Shown: positions 7,783-14,978, numbered from the stretch's first letter. The stretch is DNA of 18,667 bases from VFMC01 sp039796935 (GCA_039796935.1 JBDKIV010000298.1:1-18667), one strand, 5' to 3'. Numbers and translations are program-made. Notes: a model not told the origin generated them from the sequence alone.

Positions 7783-7798
7783 CGCCGTTTGCACGGCG
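7783..7798 (+). repeat. Inverted repeat CGCCGT-TTGC-ACGGCG in the thiolase/PAP2 gap
   Basis: A perfect 6-bp stem with a 4-base loop begins 18 bases after the thiolase stop. The loop and flanks contain GTTTGC, the candidate -35 of the PAP2 gene. There is no T-tract after it, so an intrinsic terminator is not supported. Confidence 0.4.
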
Positions 7799-7815
7799 CG
7801 GACGCCGGGTAGAAG
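7787..7815 (+). promoter_or_regulatory. Candidate promoter of the PAP2-like gene
   Basis: GTTTGC (7787-7792) is followed after 17 bases by TAGAAG (7810-7815). This gives a start near 7822 and a leader of about 20 bases carrying the Shine-Dalgarno GGAGAGGAG (7827-7835). The same -35 type and spacing occur before the STAS, TreS-Mak and final genes. Confidence 0.45.
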
Positions 7816-7841
7816 GCCAGCGGCGCGGAGAGGAGTCGCTG

Positions 7842-8588
7842 GTGAACGTGAGGCCATCGCGAGAGGTGACACTGCACAGCCATCGGCATGGCGCACCGAC
7901 CCGTCATGCGCTTCGTGCGAGTTGGCCGCTGACGTGGAGCGACGCAGCACGACTGCTCGCGTTCGTCGCGCCCGTGCTCGGTCTGGCCGCCGTCCTCGCC
8001 TCGCTCCCGCTCGTTGCGCCCCTCACGCCGATCGAGGGACTCGATCGGCGCGTGGCCACGGCGGCGATCGTCACAGAGGACTCGGCACCCCACAGCGTCG
8101 CGCTGGCCGTGACCGCACCGACGTCGTCGGTCACGTTCGCCCTACTCATCGCCGCCTTGACCCTCGGCCGGTTGCGCCAATGGCACGTGTGGCGACCAGC
8201 ACTCACCGTCACCGTCCCGGCAGTCGTCGCCGTCCTCGCGGTCGAGTTCGGCGGCATCGGGGCAGGTCCCTGGGCAGCAGAGCAGGCTGGTCACCCGTCG
8301 GGGCACACAGCACTCGCCATCGTGCTGGGTGGGGCGATCAGCCTGTCCGAACTGGAGGACCGCACCTGGCGAATGCTCTGCTCGTGGTCACTCACGATCG
8401 GCTTCGTCGCCGTCGCCGGGTGGGGCGGGGTCGCCCTCGGGTCAGCCCGGTTCAGCGACGCCGTGGGTGGCCTGTTGCTCGGCGCAACAGCGCTCGTCAC
8501 CTCGCACGGGTTCGTGGTGCGAGCCCAGAGGCGCCACCTCGACCGAGTGCTCGAGCGTGAGTTCGCGCTCTGGAGCGATCGAGGGTGA
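7842..8588 (+). CDS. PAP2-like membrane protein with degenerate active site
   Basis: A 248-residue protein with about five or six hydrophobic segments and the layout of PAP2 (type 2 phosphatidic acid phosphatase/undecaprenyl-PP phosphatase) proteins. PSGH is intact (AGHPSGHTALAI). The other catalytic motifs are not: the KX6RP region reads roughly EFGGIGAGP, with neither Lys nor Arg. The SRX5HX3D region reads GGVALGSARFSD, where the Arg and nucleophilic His are missing and only the final Asp remains. Family members hydrolyse lipid phosphates; this one is probably inactive or altered. GTG 7842 is chosen because GGAGAGGAG lies 6 bases upstream; the frame is open further upstream but overlaps the thiolase end. 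The C-terminus is charged (RRHLDRVLERE) and likely cytoplasmic. The P-type ATPase gene follows after 57 bases. Confidence 0.72.
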   Translation: MNVRPSREVTLHSHRHGAPTRHALRASWPLTWSDAARLLAFVAPVLGLAAVLASLPLVAPLTPIEGLDRRVATAAIVTEDSAPHSVALAVTAPTSSVTFALLIAALTLGRLRQWHVWRPALTVTVPAVVAVLAVEFGGIGAGPWAAEQAGHPSGHTALAIVLGGAISLSELEDRTWRMLCSWSLTIGFVAVAGWGGVALGSARFSDAVGGLLLGATALVTSHGFVVRAQRRHLDRVLEREFALWSDRG

Positions 8589-8610
8589 CTGCCGTACTCG
8601 AGCGATGACG

Positions 8611-8639
8611 GTGACCGGATTCGTCCGGGGCGCGAAGAT
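8611..8639 (+). promoter_or_regulatory. Leaderless promoter of the P-type ATPase gene
   Basis: GTGACC (8611-8616), a 17-base spacer and GAAGAT (8634-8639) are followed by 6 bases and ATG 8646. The -10 keeps only the A2 and T6 positions, but the spacing is exactly that seen at the STAS, TreS-Mak and terminal genes. Confidence 0.45.
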
Positions 8640-8645
8640 CTGGTC

Positions 8646-11216
8646 ATGAGCAGCGGCAGTAGCGGGGTGGTCCCTGACGGACTGACCGCCGACGAAGCCG
8701 CCCGCCGTCTTCGGGCCGACGGCCCCAACGAACTGCCGACATCCAAGCCCCTGAGCCTGCTCCACCAGCTCGGCGGCGTGCTGCGAGAACCCATGCTCGT
8801 GCTCCTGCTCGCTGCCGGCGCCATCAACTTCCTGCTCGCCGAGCCGCTCGACGGGGGCATCTTGATGGCGTCGGTCATCGTGGTGATCGGTATCTCGCTC
8901 TACCAGGCGCACAAGACCGAGGGTGCGCTCGCAGCCCTGCGCGATCTGTCGGCACCGCGAGCGCTGGTCGTACGCGACGGCACCCGGTCACGTATCCCCG
9001 GTCGAGAGGTGGTCCGCGGCGATGTGATCCTGTTGGCCGAGGGAGACCGTGTCGCAGCCGATGCACGCATCGTCGAGTGCACCAACTTCTCGGTCGACGA
9101 GTCGACACTGACGGGTGAGGCCATGCCCGTCAGGAAGGCGCCGACATCGGCACCTTCCCCAGGCCCGCCTCGTCCGGGCGGCGATGACACCCCCTGGGTG
9201 TTCTCGGGCACGCTGGTCGTGCACGGCCGCGGGGTCGCCGTCGTCGAAGCGACCGGACCGTCGAGCGAGTTGGGACGGATCGGGCACGCTCTCGAGGCGA
9301 TCCGCTCCGAGCGCACCCCTCTCCAACGCGAGATCGACCGACTGGTGCGGGTGATCGCCGTCATCGGCGTCACCGCCGCCTCGATCGTGTTTGCCACGTA
9401 CGGCTCGACCCGTGGCGAATGGCTCGAAGCAGCGCTCGCGGGCATCGCCACGGCCATGTCGATGCTGCCCGAGGAGTTCCCGGTGGTGTTGACGGTGTTC
9501 CTCGCGCTCGGAGCCCGACGGATGTCCCAGCGGCAGGTGTTGGCTCGACGACCGGCCGTCATCGAAGCACTCGGATCGGCAACGGTCGTCTGCGTCGACA
9601 AGACCGGCACGTTGACACTCAACTCGATGACGCTTCGATCGCTCACGGTCGACGATGCCCGACACCAACTGACCGCAGACCCCTTGCCGCAGCGATTCCA
9701 TCGAGTTCTCGAGGTCGCTGCACTCGCATCCCCGGTCGATGCGTTCGATCCGATGGACCGAGCATTTCGAACCGCGATCGACGACTTCGCCCCGAACGCG
9801 CGTCACCCGGAGTGGCAGCTCGTCCACGAGTATCCGCTGTCCGAAGAGCTCCTGGCGCTGTCGCGTGTGTGGCGACAGCCCGGAGACGGACGCCTCGTCG
9901 TCGCTGCAAAGGGTGCGCCGGAGGCGATCGTCGACCTGTGTCATCTCGACGACGTCCAGCGCAGAGACGTACTCGATCGGGTCGATTCGGCGACACGACG
10001 CGGCGAGCGGGTGCTCGGAGTGGCCTGTGCCACGCTCGACGGCAGTCGAGCACTCCCCGAGCGCCAGCACGATGTCGACTTCGAATTCGTCGGTCTCGCC
10101 GGCCTGCACGACCCCGTTCGGCCAGGGGCGGCAGCGGCGGTCGCCGAATGTGCCCGAGCCGGGGTGCGCACGGTGATGATCACCGGCGACCACCCGGGCA
10201 CCGCACGGGCCATCGCCGCCGAGATCGCGCTCCCGCCCGGAGACATCATGACCGGAGCAGAACTCGATCAACTCTCCGACGACGCGCTCGACGGTCGTGT
10301 CGGGATCGTGAACATCTACGCCCGGATGGTGCCCGAGCAAAAGCTCCGCCTGGTCCGTGCGCTCCGACGAACCGGCCAGGTGGTGGCCATGACCGGCGAC
10401 GGGGTCAACGATGCGCCAGCACTACGAGCTGCCGACATCGGCATCGCGATGGGCGGGCGCGGCACAGACGTCGCCCGCGAGGCGGCAGCACTCGTCATCA
10501 CCGACGACGACATCTCCTCGATCGCCCGAGGCATCCGTCAGGGTCGGAGCATCTACGACAATCTCCGCAAGGCGATGTCCTACATCGTCGCGGTCCACGT
10601 CTCGATCGTCGGAATGGCTCTGTTCCCGCTCGTGTCGTCGGAGTGGCCGCTCGTCCTCCTGCCCGTTCACCTTGCGTTGCTCGAACTCGTCATCGACCCG
10701 GCCTGCTCGATCGTGTTCGAGGCCGAAGAGGGCGACCCGAGCATCATGGACCAGCCGCCGAGGCCTCCCCGAGCACCGGTCCTCGCCCGACGTGTCCTGA
10801 TCGTCGCGGTGCTCCAAGGTGTCTCGAGCCTGCTCGCCGTGCTGGGTGTCTACGTGTGGGCGCTCATGTCCGGCCGATCCGACGACGTCGTCCGAACGCT
10901 CACATTCACGACGATCACCCTCAGCAATCTGGGGCTGATCCTGGTCAACAGGTCCTGGCGGTTGCCGGTGTGGCGCACCTTCGCGCAACGACGAAACCCC
11001 GCCCTGGCGTGGATCCTCGTACCGGCCCTCGGTCTGCTGGTCGCCCTCGTCTCCGTCCCGGCCGCCCGAGACGCACTCGCTCTGGGACCGATCGGCCTCG
11101 GTGATGCAGCGGTTGCGGCCGGTGCTGCCGCTGTCGGCCTCTCGTGGTTCGAGATCGACAAGCTGCGCCGACACGGGCGCCCGATCGAGGACGACCGGCT
11201 CAGACCTCGATGGTGA
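8646..11216 (+). CDS. Cation-transporting P-type ATPase
   Basis: An 856-residue P-type ATPase without an N-terminal metal-binding domain. In order: an N-terminal cation-ATPase segment (GLTADEAARRLRADGPNELP); two membrane helices (about 40-85); the actuator loop with TGE (156-158); helices M3-M4 with PEEFP (275-279); the phosphorylation motif DKTGT with phosphorylated D318; the nucleotide-binding KGAPEAI; the hinge TGDGVNDAPAL (583-593); and a C-terminal membrane bundle. That bundle includes ELVIDPACSIVFEAE, with D684 where P2 pumps bind cation. All catalytic motifs are intact, so it should be an active pump in the cytoplasmic membrane. The ion is uncertain: PEEFP differs from PEGLP of Ca pumps and the CPC of heavy-metal pumps. 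The N domain is short. Its 3' end overlaps the STAS gene by 17 bp, convergently. Confidence 0.95.
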   Translation: MSSGSSGVVPDGLTADEAARRLRADGPNELPTSKPLSLLHQLGGVLREPMLVLLLAAGAINFLLAEPLDGGILMASVIVVIGISLYQAHKTEGALAALRDLSAPRALVVRDGTRSRIPGREVVRGDVILLAEGDRVAADARIVECTNFSVDESTLTGEAMPVRKAPTSAPSPGPPRPGGDDTPWVFSGTLVVHGRGVAVVEATGPSSELGRIGHALEAIRSERTPLQREIDRLVRVIAVIGVTAASIVFATYGSTRGEWLEAALAGIATAMSMLPEEFPVVLTVFLALGARRMSQRQVLARRPAVIEALGSATVVCVDKTGTLTLNSMTLRSLTVDDARHQLTADPLPQRFHRVLEVAALASPVDAFDPMDRAFRTAIDDFAPNARHPEWQLVHEYPLSEELLALSRVWRQPGDGRLVVAAKGAPEAIVDLCHLDDVQRRDVLDRVDSATRRGERVLGVACATLDGSRALPERQHDVDFEFVGLAGLHDPVRPGAAAAVAECARAGVRTVMITGDHPGTARAIAAEIALPPGDIMTGAELDQLSDDALDGRVGIVNIYARMVPEQKLRLVRALRRTGQVVAMTGDGVNDAPALRAADIGIAMGGRGTDVAREAAALVITDDDISSIARGIRQGRSIYDNLRKAMSYIVAVHVSIVGMALFPLVSSEWPLVLLPVHLALLELVIDPACSIVFEAEEGDPSIMDQPPRPPRAPVLARRVLIVAVLQGVSSLLAVLGVYVWALMSGRSDDVVRTLTFTTITLSNLGLILVNRSWRLPVWRTFAQRRNPALAWILVPALGLLVALVSVPAARDALALGPIGLGDAAVAAGAAAVGLSWFEIDKLRRHGRPIEDDRLRPRW

Positions 11217-11517
11217 AGCGGTCCCTCGTCCCGGTCAGCTCGAACAGCCGTCCGACCTCGGGCGATGGTGACCGCACCACCAGGTCTGTCCCGTGCTCGT
11301 CGGCGATCTGGGCGATCCGCAGCAAACTGCGCAGGCCTGACGAGTCGAGGAACGAGACAGCGGAGAGGTCGATCACCACCGAGCGTTGACGAACGAGCGG
11401 CATCACCAGCGCCTCGAGTTCGGGACCCACCGCCATGTCGACCTCGCCACCGGCGACGACGGTCCCGTCCTCGGCGATCGAGAGTCGGAAGGGCGCGCTG
11501 TGGTCGACGGTGTCCAT
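11200..11517 (-). CDS. STAS-domain anti-sigma-factor antagonist
   Basis: A 105-residue single-domain protein. The STAS core runs DGTVVAGGEVDMAVGPELEAL (about 17-37), then VVIDLSAVSFLDSSGLRSLLRI (47-68) and VRSPSPEVGRLFELTG. The DSSG motif (58-61) matches the phosphorylation site of SpoIIAA/RsbV proteins, with S60 the likely phosphorylated serine. In partner switching, the unphosphorylated form binds an RsbW/SpoIIAB-type kinase and frees a sigma factor or other target. ATG 11517 is chosen because TACGTG ends exactly 6 bases upstream and GTTTGA lies 17 bases further up; an upstream in-frame ATG (11556) overlaps that promoter. The gene is divergent from the RsbW-like gene, its probable partner. 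The stop overlaps the P-type ATPase stop convergently. Confidence 0.92.
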   Translation of the reverse strand: MDTVDHSAPFRLSIAEDGTVVAGGEVDMAVGPELEALVMPLVRQRSVVIDLSAVSFLDSSGLRSLLRIAQIADEHGTDLVVRSPSPEVGRLFELTGTRDRFTIEV

Positions 11518-11523
11518 GGTCAC

Positions 11524-11552
11524 CACGTACCCGACCACGGCGGTGATCAAAC
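11524..11552 (-). promoter_or_regulatory. Leaderless promoter of the STAS gene
   Basis: On the minus strand GTTTGA (11547-11552), a 17-base spacer and TACGTG (11524-11529) are followed by 6 bases and ATG 11517. The -35 lies in the centre of a perfect 10-bp inverted repeat (11536-11563), suggesting direct regulation. Confidence 0.55.
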
Positions 11553-11563
11553 GCACCGCCGTG
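11536..11563. promoter_or_regulatory. Perfect inverted repeat CACGGCGGTG-N8-CACCGCCGTG, candidate operator
   Basis: Two 10-bp arms are exact reverse complements with an 8-base centre that contains the complete -35 hexamer of the STAS promoter. The repeat lies between the divergent STAS and RsbW-like genes. A dimeric repressor or activator could bind here; alternatively it is a DNA cruciform or an RNA hairpin in the antisense direction. The binding protein is unknown. Confidence 0.6.
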
Positions 11564-11613
11564 ACGCGTCCGGTGACAGCCGACTCGGGTCTGGCCGTTC
11601 GGCCCCGCGGCGG

Positions 11614-11640
11614 TTGACGGGCTCACCGTCCGGGTACACG
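11614..11640 (+). promoter_or_regulatory. Candidate promoter of the RsbW-like gene
   Basis: TTGACG (11614-11619) matches the -35 consensus at five of six positions. A TACACG (11635-11640) follows after 15 bases and ends 5 bases before ATG 11646. The spacer is short, so the exact -10 register is uncertain, but a nearly leaderless transcript is likely. Confidence 0.4.
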
Positions 11641-11645
11641 GCGTC

Positions 11646-12086
11646 ATGCTGCGTCCGGCGCCAGAGCTGAGTTTGCGCCTTGCCGACAGCCCGACGTCGA
11701 CCTTCGCAGCTCGACGGGCGCTGCGCCGCGTGCTTGCCGACGCGGCCTTCACGCCATTCGGCGAGTCGGCCCTGCTGGCGCTGACCGAAGTGATCAACAA
11801 CGCCCTCGCCTACAACGACGACGGCTGCTGGGTGATCGTCTGGTACTCGCCCTCGCACGGCCTGCGCGCGGAGGTGGAGGACTCGGGGACGGTGCTCCCG
11901 GCATTGCCGCCCGTGCCTCCACCGTCACAGGTGCGCGGTCGAGGCCTCAACATCGTCGACACCGTTGCAGACCGCTGGGGAAGTCATCACTCGCGGCGGG
12001 GCAAGACGGTGTGGTTCGAGTTGGATGCCGTCACCTCCGACCACGACCACGAGCCCGGCGGCGACCCCCCGAGCACCGACCCCTGA
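11646..12086 (+). CDS. RsbW/SpoIIAB-like ATP-binding protein (anti-sigma factor kinase type)
   Basis: A 146-residue single-domain GHKL ATPase of the HATPase_c_2 type. The N box is ALTEVINNAL with E48 and N51/N52. The G1 box is VEDSGTVLP with D79 and G81. The G2 box is GRGLNIVDTVADRWG (98 onward), followed by KTVWFEL, the usual closing strand. The last ~20 residues are acidic and disordered. Such proteins bind a sigma factor or other target and phosphorylate a STAS antagonist on serine; the STAS gene directly upstream and divergent is the obvious substrate (inference). No sigma factor or PP2C phosphatase gene lies in the window, so the rest of the switch must be elsewhere. A stand-alone role without a sigma factor is also possible. 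Confidence 0.9.
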   Translation: MLRPAPELSLRLADSPTSTFAARRALRRVLADAAFTPFGESALLALTEVINNALAYNDDGCWVIVWYSPSHGLRAEVEDSGTVLPALPPVPPPSQVRGRGLNIVDTVADRWGSHHSRRGKTVWFELDAVTSDHDHEPGGDPPSTDP

Positions 12087-12108
12087 TCGGTGGTGGGCCG
12101 GCGCTGCG

Positions 12109-12114
12109 TAGCAT
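12109..12114 (+). promoter_or_regulatory. Leaderless -10 of the HAD gene
   Basis: TAGCAT ends exactly 6 bases before ATG 12121, so the transcript should start at the A of the start codon. No clear -35 is visible. Confidence 0.5.
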
Positions 12115-12120
12115 CAGTCC

Positions 12121-12807
12121 ATGGCCGAGACCGTGTTGCTGTGGGACATCGATGGCACGCTCACACGAACTCCAGCCATCGGCGTCAAGGCGTTCGCCGC
12201 TGCGGTCGAGACCGTCACCGGAACGGCGATGGTCGCCCAGCGATACGACTTCGGGGGCAAGACCGACCCGGTCATCGCACTCGAACTGCTCGAGGCGATC
12301 GGCGTGGACGATCCATGGTCGGTGGTGCCGCTGGTCCTCGCCGAGGTCGAACACCGCTACAGCGAACTGCTCCCCGAGTTGCGCACCGTCATCGTCACGC
12401 TCCCCGGCGTGGTCGAGCTCCTCACGAGTTGTGCGGGCCGTGTCGGCACCCAGACGGTCGTCACCGGCAACATCGAGACCGCCGCCCGCTGCAAGCTGGA
12501 AGCGGGCGGACTGCAGTCCCACCTCGACCTCACGCGAGGCGCATTCGGCTCGGATCACCACGATCGCAGCGAGCTGGTGAGGTTGGCGCTGCAGCGAGCC
12601 GGCGCGTTCCATGACGTCGACCCGCTACGCACCTGGGTGATCGGCGACACGCCGCGCGACGCAGCCTGCGCTCACGCAAATGGCGTGCGCTGCATCCTCG
12701 TGGCCACCGGCACGTATTCGGTGGATCAACTCGGTGCCCTCGGGGTGGATGCCGTCCTGCCCGACCTGTCTCGTACCGACCACGTACTCGAGCTGCTCGG
12801 AATCTGA
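12121..12807 (+). CDS. HAD-superfamily hydrolase (phosphoglycolate phosphatase-like)
   Basis: A 228-residue cytoplasmic HAD phosphatase with a C1-type helical cap. Motif I is WDIDGTL with nucleophile D9 and acid/base D11. The cap follows (about 17-90) and contains FGGKTDPVIALELLEAIG. Motif II is the Thr in VVTGNIETAARCKLEAGGL, with a lysine in the expected motif III region. Motif IV is WVIGDTPRDAACAHANG, with the acidic pair completing the Mg site. The C-terminus (VATGTYSVDQLGALGVDAVLPDL) is typical of Gph-like enzymes. The enzyme should hydrolyse a small phosphomonoester; phosphoglycolate is only the family default. The start follows a TAGCAT -10 by 6 bases. The molybdopterin oxidoreductase gene follows after 60 bases but has its own promoter. 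Confidence 0.92.
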   Translation: MAETVLLWDIDGTLTRTPAIGVKAFAAAVETVTGTAMVAQRYDFGGKTDPVIALELLEAIGVDDPWSVVPLVLAEVEHRYSELLPELRTVIVTLPGVVELLTSCAGRVGTQTVVTGNIETAARCKLEAGGLQSHLDLTRGAFGSDHHDRSELVRLALQRAGAFHDVDPLRTWVIGDTPRDAACAHANGVRCILVATGTYSVDQLGALGVDAVLPDLSRTDHVLELLGI

Positions 12808-12839
12808 CTGCGCCACCGCGCCGTCTCCGAGCGGATCAT

Positions 12840-12864
12840 CCGAGACACTGCTCGGTAGTCTCGG
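12840..12864. promoter_or_regulatory. Inverted repeat CCGAGAC-N11-GTCTCGG over the MopB promoter
   Basis: Perfect 7-bp arms flank an 11-base centre. The right arm overlaps the -10 (12856-12861), so a bound dimer would block transcription. A similar half-site GTCTCCGA begins at 12823, and CGGAT-C-ATCCG spans 12832-12842. No regulator gene is adjacent to suggest the ligand. Confidence 0.4.
12856..12861 (+). promoter_or_regulatory. Leaderless -10 of the molybdopterin oxidoreductase gene
   Basis: TAGTCT ends exactly 6 bases before ATG 12868. No convincing -35 is present, which may mean an activator is required. Confidence 0.5.
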
Positions 12865-12867
12865 CCC

Positions 12868-14967
12868 ATGGGGGAAGTCTCGACGTTCTGCCGCATCTGC
12901 GAACCATCGTGTGGGTTGATCGCTCACGTCGACGAAGGTCGACTGGTGAAGCTCAGCCCCGACCGCTCTCATCCCGTCACCAAAGGGTTCTCCTGCCACA
13001 AGGGCCTCGCGGCGATCGATGTGCACCGCGATCCGGACCGCCTGAACCACCCTCGGTTGCGAGCCGCCGACGGGACGTTGCGCGATGTCTCGTGGGACGA
13101 AGCGATGGCCGTCACGGCGCGGCAGCTCCGCTCGATCAAGGACCGGTACGGCGACGACGCGATCGCTGCCTACATCGGCAATCCGATGGCGTTCAACGCT
13201 CTGGGGCAACTGCACATGGGTGCACTGCTGCGGGCGTTGGGGGTCAGGCGCTCGTTCTCGTCGGGCACACAGGACTGCGCCAACAAGTTCGTCGCGAGCG
13301 AGGCGGTCTTCGGCTCGTCGAACGTCCATCCCATTCCCGATCTCGAGCGAACCGACCTGTGCATCATCATCGGCGAGAACCCGAGAGCGTCTCAGGCGAG
13401 CTTCTATTCGATCCCCAACGTGCTCGGCGAACTTCGACGGGCCGCAGCACGCGGGGCGCGCATCGTCTTCGTGAATCCCCGTCGGATCGAGACCGCCGAC
13501 CGCGGGATCGGAGACACCATCCAGATCCGACCCGACACCGATGTCTGGTTGCTCGCTGCGCTCCTCAACGAGATCGACCGGCTCGGCGGGTTCGACCGCG
13601 CGGTCATCGAACGACACGGCTCGAACATCGAGGGTCTACGAGCGTTCATCGCCCGGTACGACGCCGACAGCGTTGCAGCAGTCACCGGCATCGACGCCGA
13701 CACGATCCGCGAACTGGCTTCGTCATGGGTCGTGACACCGCGGGCATCGGTGCACGCCTCGACCGGTATCAACATGGGCCGCCAGGGAACCCTGGCGTAC
13801 TGGCTCGTCCACATGTTGTCGTTCGTCACCGGCCGGCTCGACGTCGACGGCGGCAACCTGAAGAGCGACGGCTTCTACCCCAACGCCGCATCCGGTGCAG
13901 GAGTACCCGAGCAGGGATACGTCGACACCGAGTTCGGTCGACTGCGCCGGGGCCCCCTGCCGGGCACCCTCATGTCCCACGCCATTCTCGACAGCGACCA
14001 ACCGGTCAGGGCGATGATCGTCGCTGCCGGCAATCCGCTCCTGTCGATCGCCGGCCAGGAGCGGCTCGCCAAGGCGTTCGGGCAGCTCGAACTGCTCGTC
14101 GTCATCGACATCTACCCGAGCGCAACATCCGAACTGGCACATGTCGTGCTGCCGGCGACCGACATGTACGAGCGAGACGATCTCAACATCGTCAACATCG
14201 GCACCAGCGCGCAACCGTTCGTGCAGTACACACCGGCTGTCGTCGATCCGGCTGCCGACCGCAAGCCAGAGTGGTGGATCGCTCACCGACTGATGCGCGA
14301 GCTGGGGCTGCCGTCATTGCTCGACGACGACGACCCGGATCCGTGGCAGAAGCTCGCACACATGGTCCGTAAGGGCTCGGGCGTCGAGTTGGCCGAGCTC
14401 CGCCGGACCGGGGCGGTGCACGTGCTGGCACCGCCCATGCCCGGAGCGTTCTACGATCGCCAGGTGCAGACACTCGACGGACGGGTCGACTGCTGCCCGC
14501 AGAGTTTCACCGCTGCTCTCGAGCGCTCGCACGACCTGTTCGCCGAGACCGCGCGCAGCCTGGGCGACGGACGGCTGCGTCTGATCCACCGACGCGATGT
14601 CTGGATGCACAACTCGTGGTTCGCCAACGTCGAACGGATGAAGCGCAACGGGCGAACCACCAATCCCGTCTCCCTCCACCCTGCCGACGCGGCCCGGCTC
14701 GGCATCGACGAGGGCCAAGCCGTCACCGTCACCAGCGAGCACGGCCGCGTCGAGACGGTGGCCGAGATCGACGACGCATTGATGCCGGGAGTCGTGTCGA
14801 TGGTCCACGGGTGGGGCCACGCGGCCAGTCCGAGCCTGAAGATCGCGCACCGCAGTCCCGGCGCAAACCCGAACGTGCTCCTGCCCATCGGCGAGGACAG
14901 CTTCGAACCACTCTCGAGCCAGGCCCACATGACCGGCATCCTGGTCGAGGTCGCTGCACGAACCTGA
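12868..14967 (+). CDS. Molybdopterin-dependent oxidoreductase, DMSO-reductase superfamily
   Basis: A 699-residue catalytic subunit. The N-terminal [4Fe-4S] site is FCRICEPSCG (C8, C11, C15) with the fourth ligand C43 in GFSCHKG. The molybdopterin domain follows: SWDEAM, then SGTQDCANKF with C137, in the region that usually supplies the Mo ligand, so a cysteine-ligated Mo is possible (inference). Next come IIGENPRASQ and FVNPRRIETA, and IQIRPDTDVWLLAALL. The C-terminal dinucleotide-binding domain spans about residue 570 onward (NPVSLHPADAARLGI, VSMVHGWGH). There is no Tat signal peptide, so the enzyme is cytoplasmic. No iron-sulfur electron-transfer subunit, membrane anchor or Mo-cofactor gene is adjacent, so its electron partner and substrate are unknown. 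It resembles the soluble actinobacterial 'formate dehydrogenase-like' group, but formate activity cannot be claimed. Confidence 0.92.
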   Translation: MGEVSTFCRICEPSCGLIAHVDEGRLVKLSPDRSHPVTKGFSCHKGLAAIDVHRDPDRLNHPRLRAADGTLRDVSWDEAMAVTARQLRSIKDRYGDDAIAAYIGNPMAFNALGQLHMGALLRALGVRRSFSSGTQDCANKFVASEAVFGSSNVHPIPDLERTDLCIIIGENPRASQASFYSIPNVLGELRRAAARGARIVFVNPRRIETADRGIGDTIQIRPDTDVWLLAALLNEIDRLGGFDRAVIERHGSNIEGLRAFIARYDADSVAAVTGIDADTIRELASSWVVTPRASVHASTGINMGRQGTLAYWLVHMLSFVTGRLDVDGGNLKSDGFYPNAASGAGVPEQGYVDTEFGRLRRGPLPGTLMSHAILDSDQPVRAMIVAAGNPLLSIAGQERLAKAFGQLELLVVIDIYPSATSELAHVVLPATDMYERDDLNIVNIGTSAQPFVQYTPAVVDPAADRKPEWWIAHRLMRELGLPSLLDDDDPDPWQKLAHMVRKGSGVELAELRRTGAVHVLAPPMPGAFYDRQVQTLDGRVDCCPQSFTAALERSHDLFAETARSLGDGRLRLIHRRDVWMHNSWFANVERMKRNGRTTNPVSLHPADAARLGIDEGQAVTVTSEHGRVETVAEIDDALMPGVVSMVHGWGHAASPSLKIAHRSPGANPNVLLPIGEDSFEPLSSQAHMTGILVEVAART

Positions 14968-14978
14968 ACAGGTCGACT

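Noticed and set aside
8988..11104. Long open frames on both strands inside the P-type ATPase gene
   Set aside because: The ATPase frame contains every catalytic motif. The alternatives have biased composition (Arg, Gly, His, Ser) and no recognisable domain.
12909..14372. A 487-codon plus-strand frame inside the molybdopterin oxidoreductase gene
   Set aside because: It is the +1-shifted shadow of a clear MopB frame, extremely Arg-rich and without motifs.
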